Assembly: GCF_014356525.2 (NCBI RefSeq)
Contig: NC_052508.1
Span: 63,300,772-63,364,771, forward strand
Reading direction: 5' to 3'
Origin: Nilaparvata lugens
Taxonomy: Eukaryota; Arthropoda; Insecta; Hemiptera; Delphacidae
DNA length: 64,000 nucleotides
Positions 11,571 through 23,006 of the stretch are shown one piece after another. Numbering within the stretch: the stretch's first letter is position 1; each line of letters starts with the position of its first letter. Made by a program: the position numbers and the translations under genes. The notes below the pieces were generated by a model. That model saw only the letters and a program-made list of their open reading frames with translations, ran no database searches and had not been told where the DNA came from.

Positions 11571-12025
11571 TTTTGAATATTGATATAGTGGATAAACGCA
11601 AAGCCATTGAAAACCATCGCAGCTTTGAAGAGAAGTAATTTATTCAAATATTTCTTGAATTTGAAAAACGTTGAGCAAGACTTCTGCTAGGAGAATTGTA
11701 TCCTATTCTGATTTTCTATCAAATCGCTTGATTAAAATCTGTTCCAATTTAACTAGAGCTAGATCTATGGCTTCGATAAGTTTCATCCCTTCTAGTTTAT
11801 TCTGAGCTACAGCTAGAGAATTTTAATGGATCCAATCAACTTTATCAAAATCTATTCCAAAAGCAGCAGGTAATCCTTCTTCGGTTGAAAATAAAAGGTC
11901 GAGAAGTGTGCAAAGTCCATTGTAAAGTGCTTCCCACTCGCGTTAACTGCCACTAATACGACATGTTAACAGGTTAGCACACACCAACAGGGAGAAACCT
12001 GGCCTGCAAGCCCAAAGTCCACTAA
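11571..12025. other. No gene seen
   Basis: AT-rich sequence with no feature I can support. Confidence 0.5.
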
Positions 12026-12910
12026 TTGATGTTATCTGCATCGCTTTACTCGCTACTTGGGCGGCGACAAAAAGGGATTTTGCAGCACTTCTTCTTTTTA
12101 TTCTTCTTGTTCATCTTTTTTCCTTGCTACTCCCTGTGCTGTCCACTACCTTTTTTTCATTCCTTCTCCCTCTTTTGTCCACTCACCGTTTCTGCTTTTT
12201 CGTTTCTTGCCTCTCCCTCCAGAATTCTTCTTTTGGATATCTCCTCTGAAGCTTCCCAATTTTTCATTTCTCTTTCCATTTCATGATCATCACCTTCTAC
12301 CTCTAGAACTCATCTGTCACCGAATGTTTCCTCTCATGATCCTCTTCTCCATTATTCCTTCATTCCCTTTCTCATTTCCCCATTATAGTTCTCTATCAGT
12401 AAAAAGCCTCTTTTTTCCCTCATCTTCTTTACAATTCTCACAATCGTACAATTCTACAATTCTTTACAATTCTACCTCGTGTTTGTTTTCTATAATCAGT
12501 TTCTTCTCTCATTCTCCTTCTTCCTCAAGTTTTTCTCCTCAATAGGTTGTCTTGTTTGTCCGCTTACAAGGCTATTTTATCAATTTTCGTATTAAATAGC
12601 ATGATACCTTTAATCCAATTTTGCTTTCTCTACATCTTCTTCAACTTCTTCATTTCATCCTTTTGTTTTGAAACTCCACTTCTTTTTCACTGTCCTCCCT
12701 CCATAAACCTAATTCATCTTTCTATCTTTTACTTTTATCTCCTCCCTTTTCATAGTCTTTAGCTCACTCTTTGACCACCTACTCATCCTTCTCTCTTCCT
12801 TCTTTTCTCACTCCTGTTCTCTCACCGTCCTAATTCATCTCCTTCTCCACCCTCTCTCTTCCCTTTTCTCCTTTATATCCTTCCACCTTCCTCCTTCTCC
12901 CTCACCTGTA
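12026..12910. repeat. Pyrimidine-rich tract
   Basis: The plus strand is dominated by C and T, as irregular TTC/CTC/TCT words. The frames it contains (12026-12286, 12057-12545, 12547-12762) are Phe/Ser/Leu-rich low-complexity translations in overlapping frames, so I treat them as composition artefacts. Confidence 0.7.
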
Positions 12911-13136
12911 TCTCAACACTTCTTCATTCTTCGACAAAGAGCACACCGCTTCAACAGTAGCACCGCTCAGCCAATTAAATATTAATGAGAAGACAGCAAG
13001 TGCATTGGAGGCCTAGCGGCGGTGGAGGCCCAAGTCCACAAACCTTGTTAATGGCAGCGACCACTCTGAACGCCTAGTCAGACTCACCTTGATCTGTCAG
13101 CAACCCCTGTAAAAAAACACCTTAACTCCCCATTAA

Positions 13137-13283
13137 ACGAATGCTGAAAGTTCAATTTGGATCTCACTGGAGATTTGGCCGATATATTATTTGAGATTCA
13201 CTTTTTAACTGTCAGCATTTCTAGTGAATTGCTTCAATGCTTCCCATTCAACCAATGCTGACAGTTATAAGTGAATGTCACTG
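13137..13283 (+). repeat. Short hairpin repeat, copy 2 plus a half copy
   Basis: The full copy is at 13194-13283: arms TTCACTTTTTAACTGTCAGC and GCTGACAGTTATAAGTGAA pair almost perfectly. A second 3-prime half, AATGCTGAAAGTTCAATTTG then ATCTCACTGG, lies just upstream at 13137-13171. Confidence 0.75.
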
Positions 13284-13469
13284 TAACAAGTTAGCTGTTT
13301 GTTGGTGGATACATTATTTAGCGCGAAACGAAAATGCCGCCTGCTCTATACAAGATCTGAGCCACCGAGGCAGCTAACCACAAATAGGAGTTCGGATGAA
13401 TACAGTAGACTACTTGTGAGTTGACCATGATAATCAGCATTCTTTCATTTTTGTCCCTTTATAATCCCC

Positions 13470-13800
13470 TTATTACTCCCAACTCAGCCCTTCAACCGCC
13501 GTCGAGCTGACACTTTTATTTTATTTATTTATTGTTTTTTTCTATTTTTAGTTTTAAAATTTATTATTAAAATAAACTCTCTTATTATTCTTTCAAATTT
13601 ATTTATTATTCATAGTTTGTAATTTATGTTATTATTGCTAGTGTTTCCCCTCTGTCTGATAATTTGCGACTCCTCCCTGCACACGGACAAATCATCCAGG
13701 CAGGGAGAATTTATTCATGTAATTTATAACACTTTTATATTTTGTGAATATGTAATATTTTATGATTAAAACAATTTGAATTTGAATTTGAATTTATTCG
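13470..13800 (+). repeat. Probable LINE 3-prime tail
   Basis: AT-rich with a conserved-looking block (CTCCCTGCACACGGACAAAT), then three TTGAAT-type units at 13775-13797. Short 3-prime tandem units are typical of several non-LTR retrotransposon clades. No coding part is retained. Confidence 0.4.
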
Positions 13801-13908
13801 GTTCTTGAAAAAATGAATAAATTCTTATTGTGAACTGGTGTTGCTCAAAAATTCAATTTGAATGAGAACTCGAATTCATTAGTAGTCTAAGGCACGGTTG
13901 CGAAAAAA

Positions 13909-14024
13909 CTGGTTAAATTTAACCGTGATTAATTCTACGACAACCAATCAGAGAAGCCGTCTTATCAAAAAAAGCCTCCTCTGATTGGTTCTCGTGAAAT
14001 TATTCACGGTAAACATTTAACCGG
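13909..14024. mobile_element. Small foldback element (MITE)
   Basis: About 116 bp. The arm GGTTAAATTTAACCGTG, then ACAACCAATCAGAG, is repeated inverted as CTCTGATTGGTT, then CACGGTAAACATTTAACC. Non-coding. Confidence 0.7.
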
Positions 14025-14188
14025 CACTCACTTTCTGGAAAATAGTTCATTATGTTCTGCAGGTTGTCGAAGATAATGTAAAAGATGATAATAAAGATCG
14101 ATGAAACGAATTGCATTTCGAGGTGTTCAAACTTATTTGATTAACTCCATGACATTGTATTCAATCCTCATTTATTTGAAATTAGTAA

Positions 14189-14358
14189 GGCTAAACTCTC
14201 ACTTTACGCGACTCAGGTCGAGAGAATGTGTTTTCGAATGGTGACACTCAGACCAGTCGACTCTAGTATCCGCGACTCTCACCAGCATTTGAAAACACAT
14301 GATCTCGACTAGAGTCGAGTCTCTTCTCGTTCTGAGCCGCGTAAGTGTGAGTTGAGCC
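14189..14358. mobile_element. Foldback element (MITE)
   Basis: 170 bp with terminal inverted repeats (GGCTAAACTCTCACTTTACG and CGTAAGTGTGAGTTGAGCC). A second inner inverted pair lies around GTTTTC and GAAAAC. Non-coding. Confidence 0.7.
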
Positions 14359-15461
14359 AAAGATGTTGGCTTTATTTTTCATTGTTATGAATTGAAAGTT
14401 ATGCCTCATCAAAAAATCAAATTAAATCTAATGAATAATAAGTTGAAATTGAAAGAAGTAAAGTGAAGTCATCTGATAAGACTGTGAGAGACAGTCTCCA
14501 AGAGCTTTAACTTCTAAGTTTAGAAGATGATACAGTAGTAGTATTTTTTTTTCATTTCATAAATAGTTTAGAATAATCATGTTTCATTTCTTCCCAATAG
14601 TAATTAGCCCTGTATAGAGTATAATATACAGTATTTTGATCAAGTATAATGAGCACCAATACATTTCAACATCAATTTCATGAGACTGAATTCAGGTTTT
14701 GGCTGTAGCCTAACTTTATATTATATTTTTCAAATATTTCTGCTCATTGTAGGTTAGTATGAATAGGCACACATAACCATTAGCCATAAACTAGATAGAA
14801 GTTCAACAGATTGGAGTGATCTTGATCAAACAAACCTTGTTTGAATTTTATATTTCCATTTTATTCTCATGTTCCTTATTTTTGTAAGTAATGAGCCATT
14901 GTAGCCTATATGGCCATTCTGTATATTTTCCATCCTATTTCTCAGAGTTTTCTGGTAGAAAATATAATATAACCATTATAGGACTGTGTATTGAATTTAG
15001 GACATTGGAATTCAACTTATTATTATCAACATTTGTGTTAAACTTCATTTTGCTGTAATTTTGAAAGGTTTGAAATAATTATAACCTTTCAAGTAAATTT
15101 TTTCTCAAATAGCCTACAGTTTGTCAAGCCAAATGCCAAAGACATGATAGACAGACAAATAAAATTGGATAAAGATATTTATCAAGATAATATCAATATT
15201 TATTTACCAAGTCAGAGACAGAGCAACAAACCAGCTGTATAGAGTGGTCATTTCAAAGAGGTAGAAAAAAATTATTTATCCAATTTTATTGAAGAAAGTT
15301 AATTTTACCTAGAAAATAATTAAAAAGGTGTATATATTTTAATATTATGTATAATATTCATTACTTTCATTACTTTAGTTATAAATATTGCCACCCAATT
15401 ATTTTGGAGCTCTAGACTACTAAAATTAGGACTACTAGGAATGTTTCTGTATCCTCATTCT
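14359..15461. other. No gene seen
   Basis: AT-rich sequence without open frames of note. Confidence 0.5.
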
Positions 15462-15600
15462 TCAGTATAGCTGATGATGCGTTGGTAAACGTGAAACCAT
15501 GGTACCGGTACTGTTTTAAAGTTTTTAATAAATATCTTTGTTGATTTTTAATGAATAAGTTTTGACAATATCTTTGTTTTCTTATTATGGAGAAATTTAA
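15462..15600. repeat. Possible retroelement terminal fragment
   Basis: Contains ATGATGCGTTGGTAAACGTG, then GTACCGGTAC and TTTAATAAATATCTTTG, a style seen in LTR-like ends of Penelope-type elements. A 28-bp segment ending CTTTGTTTTCTTATTAT recurs near 60935. The assignment is weak. Confidence 0.3.
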
Positions 15601-16047
15601 CACCATCACCATCACTTCTACTAATTTTATTAGAGTGAAGTCGAAATGAAAAAAATTGAAGGAATCAGAAATTAGATCAATAAGTCAGAGAATGACTGGA
15701 ATTACACTTCAAATGATGAGATCGTGTCTATTCTATCGAGGATAATGATATCAACAATACAGTTTTATCACAGGATTCAGCTCTATATCGAATTTTAGTG
15801 AATTCTATTGTTCATTAGCACCTTATGATCCTCCAATTTGTTGATTGTGAATATGAGTTGGCTTTCATCATTTTTTATATGTCCAGTGTACCGAAGACAG
15901 TTTTATATGTACTACCAAAGACATAACTACTGTTTTGTAGAACATTTGTCCCTCTTTTTCTTCCTGAAGGCATCAAATTCATCTATATTGATATGATATA
16001 CAATCTATATTTTTAACATCAACCAACAAAATTCAAAATTTTCAAAT
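15601..16047. other. No gene seen
   Basis: AT-rich sequence with no feature I can support. Confidence 0.5.
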
Positions 16048-16094
16048 CATTATTCCTGGACCGAAAATAAAGTGACGGAGCAGTGTGTGATTTA

Positions 16095-16932
16095 TATTGA
16101 ATGAGAAAGACTAAGAAATTGTCAAAAAACCACTGATTTATTGATAATTAGAAAGACCGGTTTCGGTTATTACACCATTGTCAATCTCTGATAAACTAAA
16201 ACTAAATACAAGAGCAGCAGAATTTATACTAGTAGGCGAGTACTGCTATTGGTCGAGGGCATGAACGCCTGCCATTGGCCTAGCTAGACAGTCCCCTCCC
16301 CCTCAACGGTGTGACAAAATGGCGGCTTAAGCAACAGAATCGCCATGATAATAAAATTCAGCCTACTTTTTAGTACAAAATAAGAACCAAGAAAACAAAT
16401 GTGAAAGATAATAAAACAAATATGTAAATGGAAAAACTATTGACTAAAGTATGCTTACATGTTTATGATAAAACTAAATTCGTAGTGTTGTACTGATTGA
16501 AATGAATCTGGTCATTTAAACTATACTGGGGATTTTCCTTAATTACTCTTGTTATTTCTAAAGCCTCTAGAATATTCAAAGATCTGCCTTTGTTATTAAC
16601 ATGCAGAAACTCAACATTCTCCTTAACTGTGAACTTGTGATTATTTGTTATCAAATGTTCTGCAAAGTTAGATTCCCCATTTTGTTTATTCCAATCTCTG
16701 ATGTGTTCTTTAATTCTACTTTTGAAACTTCTACCAGTCTGACCCTACCGGTCAGTAGTATAAATTCTGCTGCTCTTGTATTTAGTTTTAGTTTATCAGA
16801 GATTGACAATGGTGTAATAACCGAAACCGGTCTTTCTAATTATCAATAAATCAGTGGTTTTTTGACAATTTCTTAGTCTTTTTCATTCAATATGAATAAT
16901 TACCACAATATCAACTTCTCAACTACACAAAA
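16095..16932 (-). mobile_element. Truncated Penelope-like element with inverted terminal repeats
   Basis: Flanked by a perfect 13-bp target duplication, AGTGTGTGATTTA (16082-16094 and 16933-16945). The ends carry inverted repeats of about 130 bp, each containing GACCGGTTTCGGTTATTACA and ACCATTGTCAATCTCTGA. The interior is a 5-prime-truncated coding end with a GIY-YIG-type domain. Penelope elements are known for variable, often inverted terminal repeats, 5-prime truncation and a C-terminal GIY-YIG nuclease. Confidence 0.8.
16463..16744 (-). pseudogene. C-terminal GIY-YIG endonuclease fragment of a Penelope-like element
   Basis: About 93 codons are open on the minus strand from 16744 down to the stop at 16463. 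The translation begins GQTGRSFKSRIKEHIRDWN and continues with NFAEHLITNNHKFT and LNILEALEITR. That order fits the later part of a GIY-YIG nuclease: the conserved Arg within GRSFKSR, a histidine in KEH, and a downstream Glu in ILEALE. In Penelope-like retroelements this domain follows the reverse transcriptase and nicks target DNA. A TAG stop sits directly upstream (16747-16745), where the terminal repeat begins, so the reverse transcriptase and the GIY-YIG start are absent. The fragment is dead on arrival rather than secondarily broken. The family is well supported; the exact clade is not. Confidence 0.8.
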
Positions 16933-17089
16933 AGTGTGTGATTTAATAACCTCAACTTTTAGACAACATTTTATCAAAATTTTTGGAGAAAAATAGTACA
17001 GGCTCAGGCTAGTTTTCCCTCCAATGTCATGATTGTATTATGATTATATAGTGTTTTTTTTATAAAATAAATGAATGAATGAATGAATA

Positions 17090-20086
17090 TTTCCAAATTC
17101 CTATTCATATTCCCAAAGATGACACCTGTATCCCTATTGTCTTTGCTACTACACAAAAATGTTAAGTAGAGCAATGTCAAATAAACTCAAATTCTCCTTG
17201 ACCAACAATCCAATCCATATCTTCTACATCATCATTCATGAACTCTGCTCTCTCACTCGCTCACCCTTTGGTTATTATCCACACATTCGTCATAATCCCA
17301 TTGCACAATATGAATTCGCAGCCCTTCCTAATGAACCAACCCTACTAATTCCACAGTCGACTGGTTTCATGTCAGACCGATTCCAATTTTAATTTGAATG
17401 CTGATGAATGGCAGTGTTCACACTCATAATGTACGCGCAACACAGGAAATTGTTCGGATTCTAACGAGAGATATCGACGTCAATATAGATATGTAGAATA
17501 TTATTCACTGAATGTTATAGATATGCAAAACACAACGTATATATTGTAGATGTTGAGGGCGTTAAATTGACGGAGTAGTTGAACTACAGTATTCCATCAA
17601 CGGGTTAACTGATTTTCTTGACAAGCTGTATTTATCAACCCTCAAAATTGTTATGTATTATTCCTGGGAAAAGCATGGGAAATAGAATTGAATGTTCAGT
17701 TTGTGATACCTTATTGATTTCATTCTCAATTTCCAATGAAAATCTTGAATCATGTAACAAAGCCAACATACCATCTAAATCGTCAATAAAAGATAATCAT
17801 TGAATAAATATTGCTACCTTCCAGCTCCAATGATTCTAGACTCTCTGTCAATGATTTCTTCAAGCTGAAAGGTTAGTTTCTCCAATATTATAATTTGATA
17901 CATTACAATTGATTAACTATTACATATTCATGAGCTTCAACAACCCAGCTCATATGGGTATATTCTCTGCAAACGATCTTCTCCAAAGCATGAAATCATA
18001 GTATGAGTGGATACGATCTTCCAAACATGGATACGACTCCATTTACACTTCATTTGATAAGAGCGGATCAGCCAATTAAGCTTCAAACATTCACTAAAGC
18101 ACTCAAATTTGCAAAAGATTTACTGAAGTTCTAGAAAGAAGAGCAGAAACATTATTTGCTCACTACTAATTTAAAGTATCATAGCTAGTCAGGAAATGCA
18201 ACCAAAATCAACCGCGAAAAAGTAATTCAAACATTAATACCATTGAGCACCTCAATAATTATGATAAGAAACTTGTTAATGATAATGAGATGTCATTTTA
18301 CAGTGGTTGAAGCTGATTGGATTTTGTGTTAGTGATCCTCAGACACCTGATGCCTCGGTTCAACATGATTCATGTTCATGTTGATGGAAAACAAGTAAAT
18401 GTTTCAACTGATTGACAATTATTCGTCAACTCTTGAGCCTATTCACAAAGAAGTTGATTTCTACTGCGAAACAGTTTCGTCTCGTTGGCCGATGTTGTTT
18501 AAACGTTGACCCCTCTCCACTGTGCACATATTTACAGAATATTATACAGATATAGGTCCAGGGTGAGTATTAATATGGAGACCTAAATGAAGGAAGGGTT
18601 GAAGGAGAGGCATAACGCGGCAGCAACAATTAATGGTGTATGAATTATGCGATAAATACGGGCAATTGCTGGATGCAAATTTGTGCGCGAGGGTTGAAAG
18701 GGTGAAGGGCTCGTGGCTTTTGGGCAGAAGGCTAATCTCCTGTACTGAGGCTTCGTACTGTGCGCGCGCGTTTCTGTATAAGTGTGCGAGTGTATGCATA
18801 TGTTTGTGTGAGCGTGTACAAAAGTTTGTACATGTGCTGGTGAGTGTTAGTTAATCCATACAGATGCCATTTTAAATGTGATGGGGAGAGGAGATTTGAG
18901 ATTAAAACAAAGAAGAAAGATGTGAGAATGGTGAAGTAACTACATCAACCATTGGATAAACTTCACCTGTTGATCGAAGGACTATAGTGTGGTCCATGTT
19001 ATAATGGCAGTGGATAAAGATAGAAGAATAGCGATGCCGATTCTCTGCATTGATTAATTATATTTCTACACTGTCAAAAACATAATTGTCATCGTTGTGG
19101 ACCTAGAAAAGGATAGTACCACCGGCTTTGTAGAATAATAGACAAGGATAGCAAAACCAAAGTTGATAAAATACTGTCATTATAACGTGGACCTCACTAT
19201 AGAAGAGTTGCAATATTATGAAATTGTAGAGATGGCTTACAGAAATTCTTCCACAAAAAGATTAAAATACTGTACTCTGTGAGCGCGAGAACTTTGGCTT
19301 TTGAAATTTTAAATTCCGTTGGGATTCCGGATTGATTTTAACACTTCTCTCACATAATTGTTCAATAATTGATGGTTGAAACTAGAGAGCAGTTTTGAGA
19401 ATGTAACTTGAGATCAAACGGAATAGATTTGAAAATAGTTAAAAACTAATTTGTAATAACAATAATTATTCAAAAGAATCTATGCATAGATAAGAGTATG
19501 ATAGTGTGAAATGGATTGAATTGATTGACAATTCCTTACTATGTTTGATGAATAGTGTTCGATTTCAGAGGAATAGTTGGGATTATATAAGGGAGTAAAG
19601 AGAGGGATTTTATGATCAAATCGGATTTCGAAGAAGATTTTGTCGTTCTTGCAAATTATGAAGTGATAGGTTCCAATAGTTCAAAAGAAATTAACAATAT
19701 CTACATACTATTCAAATAAATTTTCAAAGTATAAACGTATGAGTATAAGTGATTGTATGAGAAAGCCAAGCTAACGATTGATACAAATTGTGAGGCATGA
19801 GTATGAACAGTACGGTTTGGCTCGATTTCCGTTCACCTGGACCACATTCAAATATTCTTTTCCTCCACCTACTATCAAAAGTCTCATTTTACACCCTGGA
19901 ATCGAATACTAAAGTACTACTTTTCCTCCCATGGGACTAAAAATAATTCCCAGCGGGAAAAGTGATCACTTTTACTCCCAAGGGAGTAAAAATAAACCCA
20001 TAAGATTAACATGGGAAGAAGTCCGACAACGCCGCGATTGAAGAATGAGGAATGTGGCAACACTGTCGTGGTCGGTAGAGGAAAAG
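17090..20086. other. No gene seen (3 kb)
   Basis: Several frames of 60-85 codons occur (for example 17159-17392, and 18633-18854, which runs through a GT-rich patch). None shows a domain, a codon bias I can see, or a conserved neighbour. Near 19930-19990 there are short repeats of CCCATGGGA/CCCAAGGGAGTAAAA type. Confidence 0.5.
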
Positions 20087-20530
20087 TAAAAGAGCTCTAT
20101 TTCGATCTTTGGAATATTTTAGCTCTAGGAAATAAGTAGCTCTATTTCGATTGTTAGGTTATGTTCACCGTTGGTGGATATGAAAAAGTACACACCTCTA
20201 ACGTCATCGGCATCTCTACGAGAGCGTTCATCTAAAGGTACGTTTTCGTTTATGCGAACTTTTCCGCAGTCGACGACGGCAAGCATTGTTGACATTCATA
20301 TTGTCCAAATTTCAAGTGTGCTAAAAGAGCTCTATTTCGATCTTTGGAATATTTTAGCTCTAGGAAATAAGTAGCTCTATTTCGATTGTTAGGTTATGTT
20401 CAACCGTTGGTGGATATGAAAAAGTACACACCTCTAACGTGGATATGAAAAAGTACACACCTCTAACGTCATCGGCATCTCTACGAGAGCGTTCATCTAA
20501 AGGTACGTTTTCGTTTATGCGAACTTTTAT
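20087..20530 (+). repeat. Tandem duplication (235-bp unit) upstream of the LTR element
   Basis: The unit starting TAAAAGAGCTCTATTTCGAT occurs at 20087 and again at 20322. Inside the second unit a 29-bp piece (GGATATGAAAAAGTACACAC then CTCTAACGT) is itself doubled at 20414-20471. Part of the unit (GCAGTCGACGACGGCAAGCA) is related to 33219-33306 on the opposite strand, so it derives from a dispersed repeat. Confidence 0.8.
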
Positions 20531-22469
20531 TTAATTATTCAATATACAAATTATTCATTGTTATAGGTTGTAACATATTTAAATCTGGGTAGATAAAAAG
20601 CCCTAACAGAAATAGTAATAGGTCTAAAAATAAAGTAATTGGCTAATATCGCCAAGCAGATAATAATCAAGATAAGATAGCATCAGCTTGTTCTGGCTAA
20701 ATGGTACAAGAACCTAAAAAGGATTTAAAGGAAGTTTACTACTCATAAATAGATTATTATATAAAATATTTGAAGATTGAGGTTATATAGATGTATTCAC
20801 GGATCGGTGACCTAGAGATCGATCAAACCGAAGAACGTAGAATCTGACCAAAACCCCTTGGCAGAGCTTTATTGCATTCGGATGGTGTGCAATGTGAAAA
20901 AACACCCGTCCACGTGGCTAATTATTAGGTAGCATGGAATTAATATTAATATATAGAATATTAACTAGCATGCAAAGAGCATAAATAAAAAACCAAATAA
21001 AAATAATTTAATGTATTCAGGAAATAAGAGTTACCAGGCGCATGAATACCTAATAAAATTTGCATGCACCAATAGTAAAACGGCAGTTAATAGGCGGCAA
21101 CTGTAGGCCAGTTCAAAAATATTTATATATATTTATATAAATGTACTAGATTTTGTGTAAAAATTTGTGTAATCTATGTTATCAATATGGCTCGAATGCA
21201 AAGAAATTATTAATCATATAATCTAAGCAATATTTTGGCATTTTTTGTAAGATCTATTTGAATTTAATGGCGGAGGATTGAGATATTTAAATTTTATGCT
21301 AATTTGAAAGTCGGAAAGAGGATCTGTAAAACTTGAGAAGGAAGAACCAGCACTCGCCAGCCAGATGCCACCATAAGAGGACCCCAAATATTTTAGAGCG
21401 AAGTACCTTATTAATAATTTTGTAAAAATTTAAATTTAAAGTAAATTATTAAATTTCTTAAAAGACTTCGTGATGCTATTGTGAAGCAGAAGTCATTTTT
21501 CATTTTTATTAAATTTATAACCCCTTGGAGGAGACGATTCCGGCTACCATATTCCCGGACCACATGGAGTTGGATCGACATCGGCGGCTTACAAGAAGAT
21601 TTTCGACACGTGAGTGATTAAATTTGAATTTAGTGATGGGCGCCCTAGTGCTTCGAAATAATCTGATGATCAAAGCTAGCTCGCCGAAAGGGTTATTATA
21701 AATTAAGAAATTAATAAGAGTAATACTTGCGCAAGTAAAAATTAGTATTAAAGGTATTTAATTGAAAGAAAAATATATAGATCAATATTTTAGAAATTTC
21801 TATTTAATCAAAGAAGTACGAAATCTAGGCTATCAAACGTATGCATACAATATTTAATTTTTTGCAATACAATTTGCGATAATTTATCATAGTTCTAATT
21901 CACTAGATGAATGGCTCTACCTATTCCGTCAGGTGCCGAATCTTGCACCCTGAGATGAAAATATATATTCGATACAAATAAATCTACTAAATACTAGAGA
22001 TTTTAATATATAGATATATTTGGATTATTAGTGGCTAATTTATCAAGCTGATCTTAGAGCACATATTTTTGATTGAATTATCCAAGCCGACAAGTATTAG
22101 CAAGTACATGTCACAGCTACATGCCAAAGAATGCATATGATTTCAAGATAAAGGCACATGGTAATGATTCGTGCCACAAATCTAGAATATAAAGTTTAGC
22201 CTGTGATATTTTTATTGATTTCAATTATTGTTCTATTTTTTATATTATATTTTTTATCGCTCTATATATATTTTTTGCCTCGATTGATCTTTGCATTATT
22301 TGTGTAATATATGTGTGAAATTTTCATGGTGTGCAATTTATTTTTTATTCCTCAACACTATAGTATAAGTATCATTTTTATATATATTTATTATTTATTG
22401 AATTACAAGAGTTATAGGAGAAGCCCATATCTAGGCCTATCAAGATTTTTTAAGACTGAATACTATTAG

Positions 22470-22530
22470 AAAAACCACGACCTAATTATATTAAATCTCA
22501 TGCTTTACCGACTGATGCCAAGCAGGAGGC
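22470..22530 (-). ncRNA. tRNA-Lys-derived segment inside the LTR (decayed)
   Basis: Read on the minus strand this gives GGCATCAGTCGGTAAAGCAT, then GAGATT and (after an AT-rich middle) GGTCGTGGTTTT. From my knowledge of tRNA-Lys(CUU), the D-arm plus anticodon stem reads AGCTCAGTCGGTAGAGCATG, then AGA, and later GGTCGTGGGTT. The match is in order, with the anticodon loop and the 3-prime part of the T-arm decayed. It is not a functional tRNA gene: the acceptor stem is missing. Confidence 0.7.
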
Positions 22531-22534
22531 TAAT

Positions 22535-22559
22535 CGTTATTTTAATATAAAGAATAACG
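22535..22559 (+). other. Hairpin just before the primer-binding site
   Basis: CGTTATT and AATAACG form a perfect 7-bp stem around an 11-nt AT-rich loop, 13 nt before the LTR edge. The stem is also perfect in copy 2 although the loop differs. The position resembles the stems near the primer site that help reverse transcription start in retroviruses. The role is inferred. Confidence 0.5.
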
Positions 22560-22572
22560 TGACAGAAAGACA

Positions 22573-22591
22573 TGTCGTACCAACGTGGGAC
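22573..22591 (+). other. Degenerate tRNA-Lys primer-binding site
   Basis: TGTCGTACCAACGTGGGAC lies directly after the LTR. It differs from the exact 18-nt site of copy 2 by one inserted base and about three substitutions, so copy 1 may prime poorly now. The core CCAACGTGGG is intact. Confidence 0.75.
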
Positions 22592-23006
22592 TGATGATGA
22601 GAGCCAAGCTCATTGAATAATTATTTGAAATTAAGTCAATAACCATATTGAAAATTATAGATAACTTATACGAGTTGTGAGGAAAACTGGCGAAGGGAAA
22701 TTTGTATTACTTTTTGGGGAATCAATAGCTTTAAATAAAAAGAAATTATATGTTTTAAAGAAAATTTTATATTATTACTGTAAAAAAAAATATTTTTATA
22801 GAGAGAGCTATTATATTTTATGGGCCTAAACTGCTAGTCAGAAATCAATGAATAGTATTATTATATTATAAGAGCTTAAGTAATAAATAGGTTACCTGGC
22901 TTGTAATGTCCATAGGCCTATCCTCATTTGTGTCCTTATTAATGCCTTGTTGGCCAAAACTTTCACTTTTTTAACAAACACTTGACACTTAATCCATTTT
23001 TAAAAT
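22592..23006 (+). other. 5-prime leader of copy 1
   Basis: Non-coding, AT-rich. It is closely similar to copy 2 up to about 22836, then the two copies stop resembling each other. This marks the left edge of the exchanged or fast-evolving block that runs into gag. Confidence 0.6.

Larger units (their letters stand above)
16048..17089 (+). repeat. LINE-type tail split by a younger insertion
   Basis: The parts 16048-16094 and 16946-17089 together match, in order, the uninterrupted minus-strand copy at 3329-3518. They end in repeated AATG units. Everything between them is the Penelope-like insertion with its duplicated target. Confidence 0.6.
20569..22572 (+). repeat. 5-prime LTR of copy 1
   Basis: 2004 bp, TG...CA ends. 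The left boundary is set by the homologous junction at 26684 and the right boundary by the primer-binding site at 22573. AT-rich with no ORF. It ends with a tRNA-complementary segment and a 7-bp-stem hairpin. Confidence 0.85.

Noticed and set aside
12026..12762. Overlapping Phe/Ser/Leu-rich frames that look like membrane proteins
   Set aside because: Caused by C/T-rich composition; overlapping frames are equally open, and there are no domain, conserved motifs or matching second copy.
13470..13800. LTR of a retrotransposon
   Set aside because: No second copy nearby and no TG...CA borders; the TTGAAT units fit a LINE tail better.
22470..22530. A functional tRNA-Lys gene inside the LTR
   Set aside because: Acceptor stem, proper anticodon loop and the rest of the T-arm are missing; only a decayed partial match remains.
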